DNA from: Cryptomeria japonica
Lineage: Eukaryota > Streptophyta > Pinopsida > Cupressales > Cupressaceae
Assembly: GCF_030272615.1 (NCBI RefSeq)
Contig: NC_081406.1
Location: 484,561,900 to 484,625,899, forward strand
DNA length: 64,000 nucleotides
Reading direction: 5' to 3'
Numbering within the stretch: position 1 is the first letter of the stretch; every line of letters begins with the position of its first letter. Below the pieces are notes generated by a model, which saw only the letters and a list, made by a program, of their open reading frames with translations, had not been told where the DNA came from and did not search any database. Shown here piece after piece: positions 35,097-47,678 of the stretch. A program made the translations under genes and the position numbers.

Positions 35097-37187
35097 TGTT
35101 GGTATTTTGGATATGTTGATATGGTTTTTTCATTGATGTCAACACCTATTAACACTTATCAACTCTGGCACTTGGAGAATTGGAAATCTTCACAGGCAAG
35201 CAAGTGACTTATGCATAGTCACCGGTATCTAGTACACTTGCAGGATATATTGTTCATCGGCACTTGGAATGATATGGAAAATACTTGGTTATGTCGAAGA
35301 CATCATCTGGACACTTTGTCTTGGAGATTTGTTCATTAGTATATTCGTGTTTGCATATTTGTTGTTATTGGCAAATAGGTCCAAGATGTAATGCCCATAC
35401 CCTAGTCGGACTTTTAAAACCCGTTTAACCTTGATTGACTTCCTATGTGGCATTCTTGAATGGTAGATTAACCGATATGCAATGTGTAGTTTAGATAATA
35501 TAAATAAATTGTGCATACTTATTATTGTGCTTTTGCATCGATTCTCGTGTAAATGTAATTGTTTCCTAACCCTTGAGATAAATCTTGAGCTAACGCCTTT
35601 ATTGAATATGTATATGTATATGCATGCTTGTATGAATTCATGGGTGCAGGAGAGTGCAGGTACAACACCGCTTAGGGCAAGGTTCATCTCCTTTGGAATT
35701 TGCAAGGTTGAGTATGCTCCTTCATCTTTTGAATTCGGATTTAGTGGTCATATAACGCTCGTCTTGCCTTAGCCATGGTCAGGTGAGCATCGTGTGTGGA
35801 TTCGTGGGGCTTGATTTTCATTGGGATGCATGTCGAGAGGTTTGGAGGACTTCCTCGATTGGCGTGCCTTCCGCGAGGTAAGTGAGGTTGTTATCCTAAG
35901 TATTAAATTCAAAATTAATGAGTAGGCGTACACAATAGTGATATAGGAATTTAAATAGGTAGTTTCCTTTATATGATTAATCATTAATTTAAGAGATTGC
36001 CTTAAATTATTAATGTAGTAAGCTTAAGGTATTTAACTTGGGTTAGCGTGCTCATTTACACATTTGTAACATTTACGCATTTGTAGTTGAGAAATTAGAA
36101 TAAATAAAACTCTTGCATTAGATTAGTCATTTATTTAAAAATGTCGCTTTATTATGTTATAGCGAGTTAATTTAATAGCTAATTTTAAAATAATGAATTT
36201 AATGAGTTATGCGTTTTTGGAAAGGAAAAATTTTAAGTCATTTGGGAGATAGAAATAAATTACGCATTTTCGCATTTGGAAGGAAAAGGGTAAATTATTA
36301 TTATTTAAAAGAAATTATTTCTTCTTACTTGTATAGTTGATAAAATATAAAAGTTTGATTTTCAGAAAATTAAATTAATCAAAATATAACGTGCTGGCTA
36401 AAATGATATGAAGAAAATTTAAAAAAAAAAATTAGAGTTGAATAAGAGATGGAAGCTTTTAAATTTTAAAAGAAAAATGAGTAAGGAGGAAATGAATGAC
36501 TCCCATTTGGATTTTCATTTATTTTATTTTAGAAATAAATGCCTAAATTCGAAATTTAAAATTAGGGCAAAATTAGGGTTTCTTTTTAACCTAGTTTTGT
36601 AAGCATTTTGGGGGTTCTTTTGTTTGGGAAGTTTGTTTGAAAAAAAAAAGGGGGAATTCGCATTGGAGCAACAGATTGGGGAAGCTCTTCATCAAGATTC
36701 ATGCCCGGATTTGCATTATGAGGTAGGATTCGAATCCACTACCTTATTTAGTTGTTGAATACAAAAAAAAATATTCTTATCCATGAATGATTTGGGGTTT
36801 AGTTTCAGTTTACTTTCAATCTTGGTTGTTCTTGAATCAAACCCTCATTCTTGATGAATTTTGTGATTTTAAACTTGTTAAGAAAATTTTCTCCCATAAT
36901 GGAGATTTTGGCATAAATCTGGAAATTCATGTTATGGCTGTGACTGTATTTGTTTTTCAAAAATGGGGTTTTTACATTCTTTTCCTTTGTCAACCCTTTT
37001 GATTTATTTCAATATTAAAAAAAAAAAAATCAAAGAAGAGATGTTGTTGGAAAATGGAGTTTTACAGACTGTATTTCATTTTTTTTGCTGTGTGACCCGT
37101 TTTTATTTGTGATAGCAGAAAAAAAAAAATTGTTGTTTTAAACGAAAAATTTCCAAAAAAAAAATATAAAACAAAACAAAAAAAAAA

Positions 37188-37400
37188 TGCAGAAAACCCC
37201 ATGGCGGGTTTCAACCCCCACCACGGGGTGTGTGGGTAGCGTCTGCTACCATGGTAGCGGACTGCTACCAAATGGTAGCAGCGCTGCCATGGCAGCCGCT
37301 TGCTACCCTTTGGTAGCAGCCGCTACCCATGGTAGCGTGAGCTGCCCTTGGGGGCCACGTGGAGTCCACGTGGAACCCCCACCCCAATGCTTTTTTTTAG
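37188..37400. repeat. Cluster of consecutive GGTAGC/GCTACC palindromes with two G-boxes
   Basis: In a GC-rich block flanked by A-rich tracts: GCTACCATGGTAGC (37245-37258, perfect), TGCTACCA-AA-TGGTAGCA (37263-37280), GCTGCCATGGCAGC (37283-37296, perfect), TGCTACC-CTTT-GGTAGCA (37301-37318) and CGCTACC-CAT-GGTAGCG (37321-37337). Then CCACGTGG occurs twice (37355-37362 and 37366-37373). Five back-to-back hairpin units plus two CACGTG cores lie within about 130 bp. Confidence 0.9.
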
Positions 37401-37616
37401 TTTTTTTTTGGTGTTTGTTTTAAATTTATTTTAATTAAAAAAAATAAAAATAAATTAATTCCATGGTGTATTAAAATACTTAATTTGGGATTTATTAATA
37501 GTTTTTTTTTATAAAGTTTTTAAATAATAATTAATTAATATAGATAATTCATGTGGAGATTGTTACATGTATTAATAAATAATAAATTTGAAATTCGAAT
37601 GTATTAAATAATATGA

Positions 37617-37620
<4 letters not shown>

Positions 37621-37653
<33 letters not shown>
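37621..37653. repeat. (TA)n microsatellite
   Basis: About 16 uninterrupted TA units, in an AT-rich stretch of the Gypsy-like LTR. Confidence 0.97.
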
Positions 37654-37656
<3 letters not shown>

Positions 37657-38821
37657 AAGGAAATTTTATATGTATATGTTGAATAGCGTTTTAACAATTG
37701 GTGACTTCACTTTTTAAAATATTCCGATATTCAGCAGCAACTTGAGATTTGATCTGGTCAATCTGTGAACTTAGAAATAGGAATCTAAATGTTAAAGTAT
37801 TTTAAATTCATCATGAAAATTTTGAAGAACTCAACTGATACGCTAACGAGATCACCAGAAACTTAATAATGTGTCGATTTGAGGTTCGGAAGTAGATGAT
37901 ACCTTCTTTTAGTAAAACAAATAGTTTAGTCATTCCTCCCTCGGTGATGTGAAATATATAATGGTAAAGATGACAAGTTCATTTTATGTTTTTCGCTGGT
38001 GTTAAGTGTTGGCAAGTTCTTGCTAGGTTTGTTGTTGGACTCTGTCATTTGTTTACTTGTGTTGGTCATAGCCAGTTACGTTCCTAGTCAGAGTTTCGTC
38101 AGTCATTAGAACCTGTATTTGCTTGAATTGTCAGTTGGATCCGCTTTAGAAGGGACCAATTATGTATATCCTGATCGAAGTGTCTGTTGTATACTGATTG
38201 TATTTGCCTAAGTGGCAAGATGTAAAAGACTTATAAATCATGTATTCCTAACGATATAATACCAAAGGGGTCTTGCAGTTGAGCAGACCCGGAGATGTAG
38301 CCCATCCGGGGTGAACTCCGAGATCATATCTGTGTTATGCGATGTTTATAGCGTGCTTTGTTTTATGTTTTAAATTATCATGAATGATTGTAATCTTGCA
38401 TGAGTGTATGGTGGAAGTTTAATGAATTCAAATTTAAGTGCATAATATTAAACATCTGGATAAATGTAGTTATTTAAGTTCATAAACATTGTGATCTACG
38501 ATTATGGCAAAGTATTTAAAATATTGTAATTAAAGTTGTGAAAAAACAAAGTAATTTGATAATGTTAATTTAAATTGTAATAGTGGAAGAAATCTGGTTA
38601 GAATTACTTCATTGGATTAAATTGTTAATAAGTATGTTAATGGATTGAATGTAAAAGGGAAAAACAAAGTTAAAACTTATGTCACAATTCCCAGATTGAG
38701 ATTAAAAGGTTGAACATCATATAAACATCTATCTTTTACCTTAGAAAATGAATCACGCCATGTCAATTATGTTTCATTGCATTGGACGAATTTGTTAAGT
38801 TATTTCACATTTTAATCTTAA

Positions 38822-38985
38822 CAATAATCCTCACCAGATTAATTTGATAATCGTGTGGACTCAATTAGGTATTCATGTTGTATATTGGGTGGATATACTT
38901 AGTAATTTATGTGGTAATTACAATCAATAATCCTCACCGGATTAACTTTATAATTGGGTGAACTCAATTAGATATCCATATTTTA
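38822..38985. repeat. Direct duplication, ~104-bp period
   Basis: AATAATCCTCACCAGATTAA at 38822 and its near copy with ACCGG at about 38927 are each followed by ...GTG-ACTCAATTAG-TAT-CAT. Copies differ at several positions, so this is an old duplication inside the LTR. Confidence 0.7.
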
Positions 38986-40908
38986 ATCCCTTATAAAAGG
39001 AATCCCTCATGATTGCTAAAATTAATCTAAAATGGGAAAGTAATCGATTTGTTGTTTATACATTAAATCTTAGTAAAAGTATCTCTCGCATATTACTTTC
39101 ATTTAACAAAAAAAAAGATATGCAATAAGATAATTGTATTTTAATCCTAATAGAAGGACGTCATTTTGATCTCATTACTCTAATCTTGAAATGATGAATG
39201 TCATCTAGTTAACGATACTTTAATTTAAAGGATGCTTCCGTTTGCCCTAATGCATATCCATCTTAATGAAGTTAGTCCATCTCTTTGCATTATTAAAACT
39301 TCAAATGAAATTCCATGACTACTCACATTATACCTTTCATAAAAGAACTTCAACTCATCAGTTGGCTATACATGAAATCAAATGAAGGGACCTCCCTCTA
39401 TTAATTGTAGTTAATCCTTAAGGAGCGAATTTTTCTTATTAACCATACCTTTTTAATATTTAAAGAGAGATATCAAATGTGGGTGTATATTTTAAAATCA
39501 ATGAAGGAATCCTCGTTTTGTTAATCGTAGTTTAACCTTAAATGAATGAATCTCATTAGGCATAGTTTTAAACATTAAAGGATGAAATCAATTGTGAATG
39601 GATACCACAAACCCAAGGAATGAACTTCAACATATTAAACGCATGAACCTTTTTGGAGACCTCTTAATGAAATTATGAATTTAAGTGCATTGAATAAATA
39701 ACCTAGCAAAGGCCTCCTATTCACCTAAAGTAAATGAACGCCTCCTAAAATTTTAAGATGTCATATCTTGGAAACACATATGTAATTAAGATCTATGCAT
39801 TATCCCGTAATTAAGATATCCAGATTAATGGATCTGATAACGCAAGTTGAGTTAGGTGTAAGGTTATGTAATCGCGTTAGGAAACTCCTTAGGATTGTTT
39901 GAGCCTTCCACTGTGATATCTAAGTTGACAGATAACTCCAATGTATTTTAATGTCGTGCCTAATTATGAATTGAGTTAAACTCAACTATCTTAATGTTGT
40001 AACTTTGCATTAACCCTCTTAATTATTATTTAAAAAAATAAAATAAAAATTTTGCACTCTAATTGAGTGTTTTTAACTTAAACCCTTAGGGGTTTCCTGG
40101 CGGGGCATTACACAAGATAAGCACTGACAGGCTTATCTATTTAAGATCGGCATGGCACGCTATGGAGATGATTTATTAATTTTGTAAATGCATTAAGTTG
40201 ACATGTTGAATCGGATATTGCATTGGTTAGTGTTTTATTTGTAATTGATTTTATTGTAATATTTTTTAGAGTCGACCTACTAAAATTGGTCTTAGGTTAT
40301 GGTATAAATGTAAAATCTCATTTTTGAGATCAGTATGTGAATGTGAGAAGGATTGTAATTCGGTATATGCGAATATAAGTAGAGCTATACACGCAAACAT
40401 CATTTGAAGGTTGAAGGAAGCTTTATGTGAAGACATATCAAAATTGAACCAATACTGAATCTAGCATATGAAGATGCTATTTTGAGTAGTACATCATTAT
40501 TGGATTTAACCATCCAATTGTAGTCAGTGTGACTCCTATTTGTGTTTGAGTAGTGAGTTCTAGGCACTTGGCCTTTCTGCATGTGCAGACCCCATTTGTA
40601 TACACATACTATCTGTAGTAGTATCATCTGATTGTGGGTAAGGTTTCCCACCGTGGTTTCCCCCCTTACAGGGTTTCCACATACAAATATTGGTGTTATA
40701 TGTTGTGGATGTTATTGCCTTTCTGTTTCATACATTAATCTTTATCGGTACTACAATTAACTAATAAACTGTCTACCGACATAAATTTTGGTTTACCAAT
40801 ATTAAGCATTAAGGTTGGTTAAGTAGTTTTTGGTTTGAATTTATTTGACAACTGATTCACCCCCCCCCCCTCTCAGTTGTCTCTGGGACCTAACACTCTA
40901 CATCATGC

Positions 40909-42500
40909 TCAATTGACCTCATGTAGGGGTACAACCCCTAGCTGACTTCTAAGATACTCAAAAGTAGTCTTAGGTAGAGGTTTAGTATAGATATTTGCAA
41001 GCTGCTCCTTGGTACAAACATGCTCCAATATCACATCTTTACTCTACACTTTTTCTCTCAAGAAATGATACTTCAATTCAATATGCTTGGTTCTAGCATG
41101 CAAAATAGGGTTCTTTAAAATATTTATGGCACTCGTATTGTCACATATGATCTTTACTTGTTCTGTAAACTTCATCTTGAAACTTTCTAGAATGTGTCTC
41201 ACCTAGATAGCCTGGGTACAATTCATATAAGTTGCAACATACTCAGCTTTAGTAGTGGACTGAGATATACAACTTTGCTTCTTGCTACTCCATAAAACAA
41301 GTCGTCCACCAAGAAAGAATGCTCCACCGGCTGTGCTTTTCCTATCATCAACATTACCTACCCAGTTTGCATCTGTATACACCTTCAAATCAAAGTTACC
41401 TGCATATGGATACCATAAACCATAGTCAATAGTACCTTTCAAATATCTAAATATCCTCTTGGTTGCTATCAGGTTTGTTTCCTTTGGATTCTTCTGAAAT
41501 CTAGCAACTAGACCAATTGCATGAGCTATATCCAGTCTGATGTGAACAACATAGTGAAATTTCCCTATCATTGACCTGTACTTCTTTTCATCAACAGATG
41601 TAGCTTCATCCTCCTTAGATAATTTATAACCTGTAACCATTGGTGTTCTGATTGGTTTACAATCAATCATACCAAATGTCTTTAATACCTCTTTCACATA
41701 CTTAGACTGTGTGATAAATATACCATTCTTTATTTGTTGTATTTGCAAGCCTATGAAATTTTTATCTCACCCACTAGAGACATTTCAAATTCACTTTTCA
41801 TTTCACTTGCAAAGTCATTGTTCATGTCTTCATTTCATCCAAATATGATACCATCCACAAACACTTCACTAACCAGTATCTTATCTCCTTTAGATTTGAG
41901 ATATATGTTGCTATCTTCATTGGTTCTATGAAAACCTATCTTCATTAGGCATGAATGTATCCTTTCATACCATGCTCTTTGTTCTTGCTTTAACCCATAT
42001 AGTGCCTTGTGCAATTTGCATACCATGTCTTTTGCATCAGTCAAAGCATTACCATCTATCTGCTCAATGTATACTTCTTCTTCTAGTATTCCATTAAAAA
42101 ATGCTGACTTCACATCCATCTGATTTTCTTTGAATCCCTTATGTGTTGTGAATGCAAGTAAAGTCCTGACACCTTCCAGTCTAGTAGTGGGTGCAAAAGT
42201 CTTTCCATAGTCTTCTCCTTCTTCCTATGCATAACCTTTGCAAACCAATCTATCTTTTTTTCGGACTACTACTCCATCTTCATTTAGTTTATTCCTGAAT
42301 ACCCACTTAGTACCTATCACATTTTTATTCATCGGTCTGGGTACTAGGGTCCATGTGTTATTCTTCTCAAATTGATCAAGCTCCTCCTCCATAGCTTTGA
42401 TCCAATGATCATCTCCAAATGCTTCCTTAGTAGTTCTAGGCTCAATAGTGGAGATCATGCAAGAATTCTCTCTAATTCTTCTTTTGGTTAACACTCCAAC
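40909..42500 (-). pseudogene. Copia RT and RNase H (Element 6)
   Basis: From the right: DHWIKAMEEELDQFEKNNTW and GTKWVFRNKLNEDGVV (42225-42494), MDVKSAFFNGILEEEVYIEQ and the catalytic box EVFVDGIIFG with the second Asp changed to Gly (41835-42119), then the RT thumb and RNase H with YTDANWVGNVDDRKSTAGG and SKKQSCISQSTTKAEYVA (41203-41748). The frame would end at TGA 40909-40911. The Asp-to-Gly change in the polymerase box alone would inactivate it. Confidence 0.88.
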
Positions 42501-42559
42501 ATCCTTATCTCCAATAATCTAGTCTGGATTGTGATTGAGTCTCACATACCTTGAAATAA

Positions 42560-43893
42560 CATGATCATTATCTTCAGGTTCTTCTTCTTCATTATCATCA
42601 TCTTCTTCTAAATCTACCTGTTCCGGTTGAACTGGTACAACAACATTCTCTTTACCAGTTTTAGGTTTCACCAGTTTTCATTCCAAAAAAAATGCAAGGA
42701 TCTTCTTCCTTTTTCTCCACATTGGTTTCCCCTGAGACTTCAGGATACTCATCCACTAGAACATCAACACTCTCAATGATTCTCTATTTTTGGTTGTTGT
42801 AACATTTGTAGGCATTACTCTTGGTGGACTAACCAAGAAATATGCCTTCATCACTTTTAGCCTCAGGCTTACTAACATAGTCACCTCTCTTAACAAAACA
42901 TTTACTACCAAATATCTTAAAATAACTAACATTAGGTGATGTATCATTAAAGTATTCATAAGGAGTCTTATCCTTACCTCCCTTTACCAATATTCGGCTC
43001 ATAGTGTAGATAATTATGCTGACAGCTTCTCTCCAGAGATTTTTTGCTACACCTCCTTGTATCAACATCATTTTAGCAGCTTCAACAACTAACCGATTTT
43101 TCCTCTCTACAATACCATTCTATTGTGGTGTCCTCAGTGCAGAAAGCTACCATTTGATACTATTTTCTTCACAATATCTAGTGAATTCCTCAGAAGTAAA
43201 TTCACCACCTTGGTCAGTCCTTCGACACTTTATCTTCTTACCACTTTCCTTTTCAACTAAGGCCTTAAATGCCTTGAATTTACTAAAAGCTTATGTTTTA
43301 TCCTTCAAGAATGTGACCCACATCATTCTTGAGCAATCATCAATGAAGATCATAAAATATCCATCACCTTGAATACTTTTAGTCCTTATGGGTCCACAAA
43401 GATCCGTATGAACCAAATCTAATGGATGTTCTTCTGAAAAATATTTTCTCTTAAAATTTGAGGATGTCATCTTTCCCAATTGACATTCCTTACATAGAGC
43501 ATTAACCAGTTTGTCCAACTGAGGCAAACCTCTCATTGTCTTGGACTTACTCACTTTAACAATGTTATCAAAATTTATATGACAAAATCTCCTATGCCAA
43601 AGCCAACTATCATCTACTTTAGCAATTAAATAGTTGTTGACTTTAGGATTCAAGTGAAATAGGTTACATTTAGTCTGCTTGCCAGTTACAATCAGTTCAC
43701 CTTTTCTCCCATAGATTTTGCACATTCCATTCTTAAATTCCAATGGATATCCTTTGTCATTGAGTTGAGAAACACTCAAAAGATTCTGATTTAATCCTTC
43801 AACCCAGTAGACATCATATGCACTGCTCTTTGCATTAAGAGAAATAGTTCCCTTACCTTTTACCATGCAAGGTGAGTCATTACCAAATCTCAC
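42560..43893 (-). pseudogene. Copia pre-integrase and integrase (Element 6)
   Basis: WLWHRRFCHINFDNIV and CKECQLGKM give the HHCC zinc site. The core follows with VHTDLCGPIRTKSIQGDGYF and FIDDCSRMMWVTFLKD (43291-43893), a broken stretch with the RxDQGGEF segment near 43200, then NLWREAVSIIIYTM and DTSPNVSYFKIFGSKCF (42829-43071). TAA and TAG stops and shifts break the frame between these pieces. Confidence 0.88.
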
Positions 43894-43923
43894 AACTCTG
43901 CCATAAAATTATTTAAAAGAAAT

Positions 43924-45018
43924 AAATTTACTCTAGTCACCGGTCATGTGATGTGAACAACCACTATCAATGATGCAATCATCAGAATTATCCATGCGAC
44001 AAACTAATGCTTTCTGATCAGATGTCTCCTCTTTAATGGTTACAAAGATAATGTCTTCATTAGCATCACCCTCAGATTCCTCATCAGTGATATCACCATC
44101 AACTGCAATGAGGCAATCTCTTTTGCCTTTTCCCTTGTACTTCTTTGACTTATCATGCTTATGCTCATTGTCACCATTATGACAGTTAGGAGCAATGTGT
44201 CCAATCTTGTTGCATGCAAAACATTTCAATGGTAATTTACCTTTGTACTTACTAGTACCTCTGGGAAATTGCTTGGCCAACAATGCTTCAAGCTCAACCA
44301 AATTGTCTTCATCATCAACTTCTCTACTAGATCTAGATTCATAATTGTGATTGGCATCTCTACTTTTCCTCATAGATGGGTTAGAAACTAAAGCTATAAA
44401 TGCAGATTTAGATTTTTGAACACTACCATCATAACCATTTAATTCAAAAGTAGTAATCTTACCAATGATGGATTCAAGGGTTACCTTAGATTTGTCAATT
44501 AACTTTAGCTCCTGAATGGCTGCAACTTGGATAGCATAGATCGGTAGAAGGGTTCTCAACACCTCACTAATTATTGTGGTGTCTTCCACTTTAGCACCAA
44601 AACTCTTGATCTCACCAACTATCTCTTTGATCCTCTAACCATACTATTGTATATTCTCACCTTCAGCCATCTACATGTCATCAAATTTTCCTCTTAGACT
44701 CTCTTCTTTGGTAATCTTCACATGCTCATCACCACTATAGATCTCTTCAGGTTTCTTCCATACCTTATAGGTAGTCCCTAGACCATGGACATCAACATAC
44801 TCTGCATCGGACAAAGAACTGATAATAGCCTCCAATGCTTGATTGTTTTCTTGTTTCTCTTTCTTCTGATCATCAGTCATATCCCACTAGGTGCAACATA
44901 TTGAGTACCAACATGTTTCCTAGTATTGACTTCCTAGACTCTTGATATAAATTTTCATTCTATCACTCCATATTATACAGTTCTCTCTATTAAACTTTGG
45001 ACCTTCCTTCTTTATCAT
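43924..45018 (-). pseudogene. Copia Gag-protease (Element 6)
   Basis: ATG 45018 (MIKKEGPKFNRENCIIWSDR) is about 70 bp after the primer site. Gag helices follow, with in-frame TAGs near 44935, 44890, 44670 and 44645. Then come an intact zinc knuckle CFACNKIGHIAPNC (about 44220-44180), an acidic spacer, and the protease CIIDSGCSHHMTGD (43933-43975). The frame from 44589 to 43933 is open over 218 codons. This Gag is related to that of Element 8, but only at family level. Confidence 0.88.
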
Positions 45019-45088
45019 GTTCTACAAGATCTTTACCTCAAGTTGTTAGGCTTAGACCTTAGAGGACCTAAAATGCTCTGATACCAAT

Positions 45089-46532
45089 TGATGGTATGAT
45101 GAAAGAATAAGGATCCAGTTAACTACTAAGAGGGAGGGGGTGAATTAGTAGATAGAAAATTGATATAAACTTCCACCAATCTCAAAATCAACCTCTCAAA
45201 GCGAACTCAGAACTGACTAGTTTCAACACTGAACTTCAAATGCAATATTACTGACAAGTTAAACCAGTTGACTATTATAATAGATTAACAGTAAAAAATA
45301 TTTGAAACTCACAAAACCTTTTAACTAAAACATCCAAATACTTTACTGACATAAGTAAAAGCATATTTCAGATTGTTGTTGGTTAACATAACATATCAAA
45401 GTGGATTTAGCAGTTAAGCAATTCAACCATAGAAAACATAACCACAAAAACATTCACCACTTGACACAATATTTTTAATGTGGAAACCCAAATGGGAAAA
45501 ACCACAGTGGGGATGAATACCCACAAGTATTCTGAACTCTTATGAAGTTTTCCTTGTTAGGAGCCTGGCCTGTTAAAGCTTTACAAAAAGTCCTATTAAG
45601 AATAGATCCTGTTAGGAACCACCCAGTTAAGGGATTGACTATAATGCCCTATTAGAAGCAATACCCTATTAGGAGTAACCTCAGTAGAGAATTTACAATC
45701 CAAGCTAATGGACCACTTGGTTAGAGGATTTGAATAACACTAAGCTTGTTAGAGCTTACTTGGTTAGGGGATTTGACTGCTGTAATTGTTAGAAAACAAC
45801 AGGGGTTTGTTGATCTATTTGAATAGAACTACACTTGCTTGTTCAAATCCTTTTCATGCTCCTACCTACTTTACACATACTGCAGATACATCATCTGGTT
45901 CGGCAACCACACTCTCTTACTCTCAACTACAAATTGCCAACTCTACAACAAAACAACTGATCGACCTTATAAACAAATCACCAGGTCGGTAACACGTCAC
46001 AAACCTAATTATCTCATAGAGATTACAAACAAATATGTTCAGGTATGACCGTTGGATTACATAATAATCATTGCACATCATTCAAGATATCCTCGACCAC
46101 TCCTTGATCACCACTTCATCAAACTCTGTAACTCATCACACGGTTTACATTACATGTAATGAACTTGCTTATTCCCAAGAAAAAAACCGTTAACTCAATG
46201 TGCCAAAATAACATTTGAAACTCTTCTCATACAACATGCATACATGTCATAATCATTACCGCTCATTATTAGATCATATTCCAATACAACCAATTCACCA
46301 AACTTCATCAGTTAGGGTTTATCATATCAATACCTTTAGGGTTTACCGGTTCATCTTTCCATTTCATAGCAATATCGGTTCCCTCCACAAATTGACCTAC
46401 CGGTTGCAGTTCCCTTCACTAGCTCTGCCTACCGATTACAAAACAATATTATAACAACATCATTACCAGTTATAATTGACATCAATGACAACATAACATT
46501 TCATTAATGCAATCATCATGCAAATGCCCACA
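45089..46532 (-). repeat. LTR B (5' LTR of Element 6, 1,444 bp)
   Basis: Uninterrupted partner of LTR A. On the minus strand it starts TGTGGGCATTTGCATGATG and ends CATCATACCATCA, followed by the primer site. The shared AACCCAAATGGGAAAAACCAC block lies at about 45484-45506. Confidence 0.9.
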
Positions 46533-47623
46533 AATTAGCCATTCATATTTTTCTTCAACTTGTGCAGCCAAAGCTCTTTCCTCATTAATGCTACTAGTAG
46601 AATTAGTAGGCATTGGATCATCTTCCTTGATAGCAGTAAACACACATTCATTATCACTTGAATTTCCTTAATCAGATTCATCATATGTCACACCTTCATT
46701 AGCAACATAATAACATCTCTTCTGAAATTTAGGCTTATAGGTTTTCTTAGGAACTCTTTTTGGACAGCTTGAAGAAAAATTTCCTATCTTATTGCATGAA
46801 AATAATTTAAGAGGCAACCTTACTTCATACTTACCGGCTCCCTTGGGTAATCTCCTAGTAATCAACGCTTCAAGATCCTCAAGCTCTCTCTCTTCTTCTT
46901 CAATTTCCTTCATCTCTTTCTCATATCTAGATATCCTCCTTGAAGAACTTTCACCTAGACCAAATATTTGATTGTCCTTTCCAGAAATAGTGGTTTTGAA
47001 TGCAGATTCTATGTTAGGAAGAGAATCACCAAAGTCACTTAGTTCAAAGGATAATAAATTACCAATCAACATGTCTATGGTCACATCAGTCATGGTCCAA
47101 ATTTACTTAATAGCAACAACTTTATGTTTGTAGGATGCAAGTAAAGATCTGAGCACTTTGCAACTATCTCTGATTCATCAAACTTTCCATTGGTACAACT
47201 AATATTGTACACAAGTTCATTTACCTTCTGCATAAAAGAGGTAATGTTCTCATTTTCACCCATCCTCAACATCTCATACTTTCCTTTTAGGTTTTAGGCT
47301 TTGCAGTTTAGCAGTCTTCACATAATTGTCACCTTGATATAGGATTCCAACTTCTTCCAAATCTCATGAGTAGTCTGCAGTTCCATCGTATTTGTCATTT
47401 TTGAATTAGTCAGAGCACTCAAAAATGATTCCTTAGCCCTAATTTTGTATTATTCCTTATTCTCATCTGAAGTTGAAGGACCATTTACAGGAACATTATA
47501 TTTGTCTTTAGTAACTTTCCAGTAATCTTCGCCAATGAATCTCAAGTGACACTTTGTTCGGTTCTCCCAAAGAGAATAATTTATTATATCAAATCTCAAA
47601 CTCTCCTTCTTGTAAGTCATCAT
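46533..47623 (-). pseudogene. Copia Gag and start of protease (Element 8)
   Basis: ATG 47623 opens MMTYKKESLRFDIINYSLW, a Copia Gag start about 55 bp after the primer site. Stops and shifts break the middle. The knuckle reads LFSCNKIGNFSSSC, with the first Cys and the His lost. The stretch 46668-47093 is open and basic/acidic by turns. The frame ends EEKYEWLI at the Element 6 junction and continues as IDNGF at 25196, so Element 6 entered between protease codons. Confidence 0.85.
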
Positions 47624-47664
47624 CTCAGATCACCTCAAGCTGTTAAAATTCTCTGGAGGAACTA

Positions 47665-47676
47665 GATTTGATACCA
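47665..47676 (-). promoter_or_regulatory. Primer-binding site of Element 8
   Basis: The complement reads TGGTATCAAATC, a weakened match to the initiator-Met site, two bases inside LTR D. Confidence 0.75.
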
Positions 47677-47678
47677 AT

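Larger units (their letters stand above)
35397..40112. mobile_element. 4,716-bp TGTAATGCCC-ended insertion, probably a solo Ty3/Gypsy LTR
   Basis: Perfect TSD CAAGA (35392-35396 and 40113-40117). The ends are TGTAATGCCC and GGGCATTACA, a 10-bp perfect terminal inverted repeat with TG...CA. No coding frame over about 140 codons and no transposase or pol motif. A 5-bp TSD with TG...CA and long non-coding content fits a giant solo LTR of a Gypsy element better than a DNA transposon. Inside are a GC-rich palindrome cluster, a (TA)n tract, a ~104-bp direct duplication and a GC-rich patch near 38280-38330 (ACCCGGAGATGTAG, ATCCGGGGTGAACTCC), possibly part of a transcript start region. The alternative is a non-autonomous element of another class. 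Confidence 0.75.
29459..40895 (+). mobile_element. Element 4: Copia retrotransposon with a nested insertion in its 3' LTR
   Basis: Perfect TSD CTCTA (29454-29458 and 40896-40900). 5' LTR 29459-30523; 3' LTR 35097-35396 continuing at 40118-40895. Primer site 30526-30537 and purine tract CCAAAGGGGGAGAT (35083-35096). The interior encodes Gag, protease, integrase, RT and RNase H in Copia order (30581-34724). Without the nested 4,716-bp piece the element is about 6.7 kb. About 20 differences in the first 300 LTR bases suggest it is older than Element 2. Confidence 0.94.
35097..40895 (+). repeat. Element 4 3' LTR, interrupted
   Basis: 35097-35396 plus 40118-40895 gives 1,078 bp, aligned with the 5' LTR throughout. 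The interruption falls in ...AATAGGTCCAAG|ATAAGCA..., after position 300. Confidence 0.92.
25197..46532 (-). mobile_element. Element 6: Copia retrotransposon with multiple nested insertions
   Basis: 3' LTR A (25197-27673, containing a solo LTR) and 5' LTR B (45089-46532). The primer site complement GCTCTGATACCA is at 45075-45086, and the purine tract complement follows LTR A at 27674-27687. TSD is AATGA (25192-25196) versus AATTA (46533-46537), one change, and removing the element restores the protease reading frame of Element 8. It hosts two solo LTRs and Element 4. Confidence 0.9.

Noticed and set aside
35397-40112. DNA transposon with 10-bp terminal inverted repeats
   Set aside because: The inverted repeat is the TG...CA end typical of LTRs, the TSD is 5 bp, and no transposase or subterminal repeats are seen. 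Not fully excluded.
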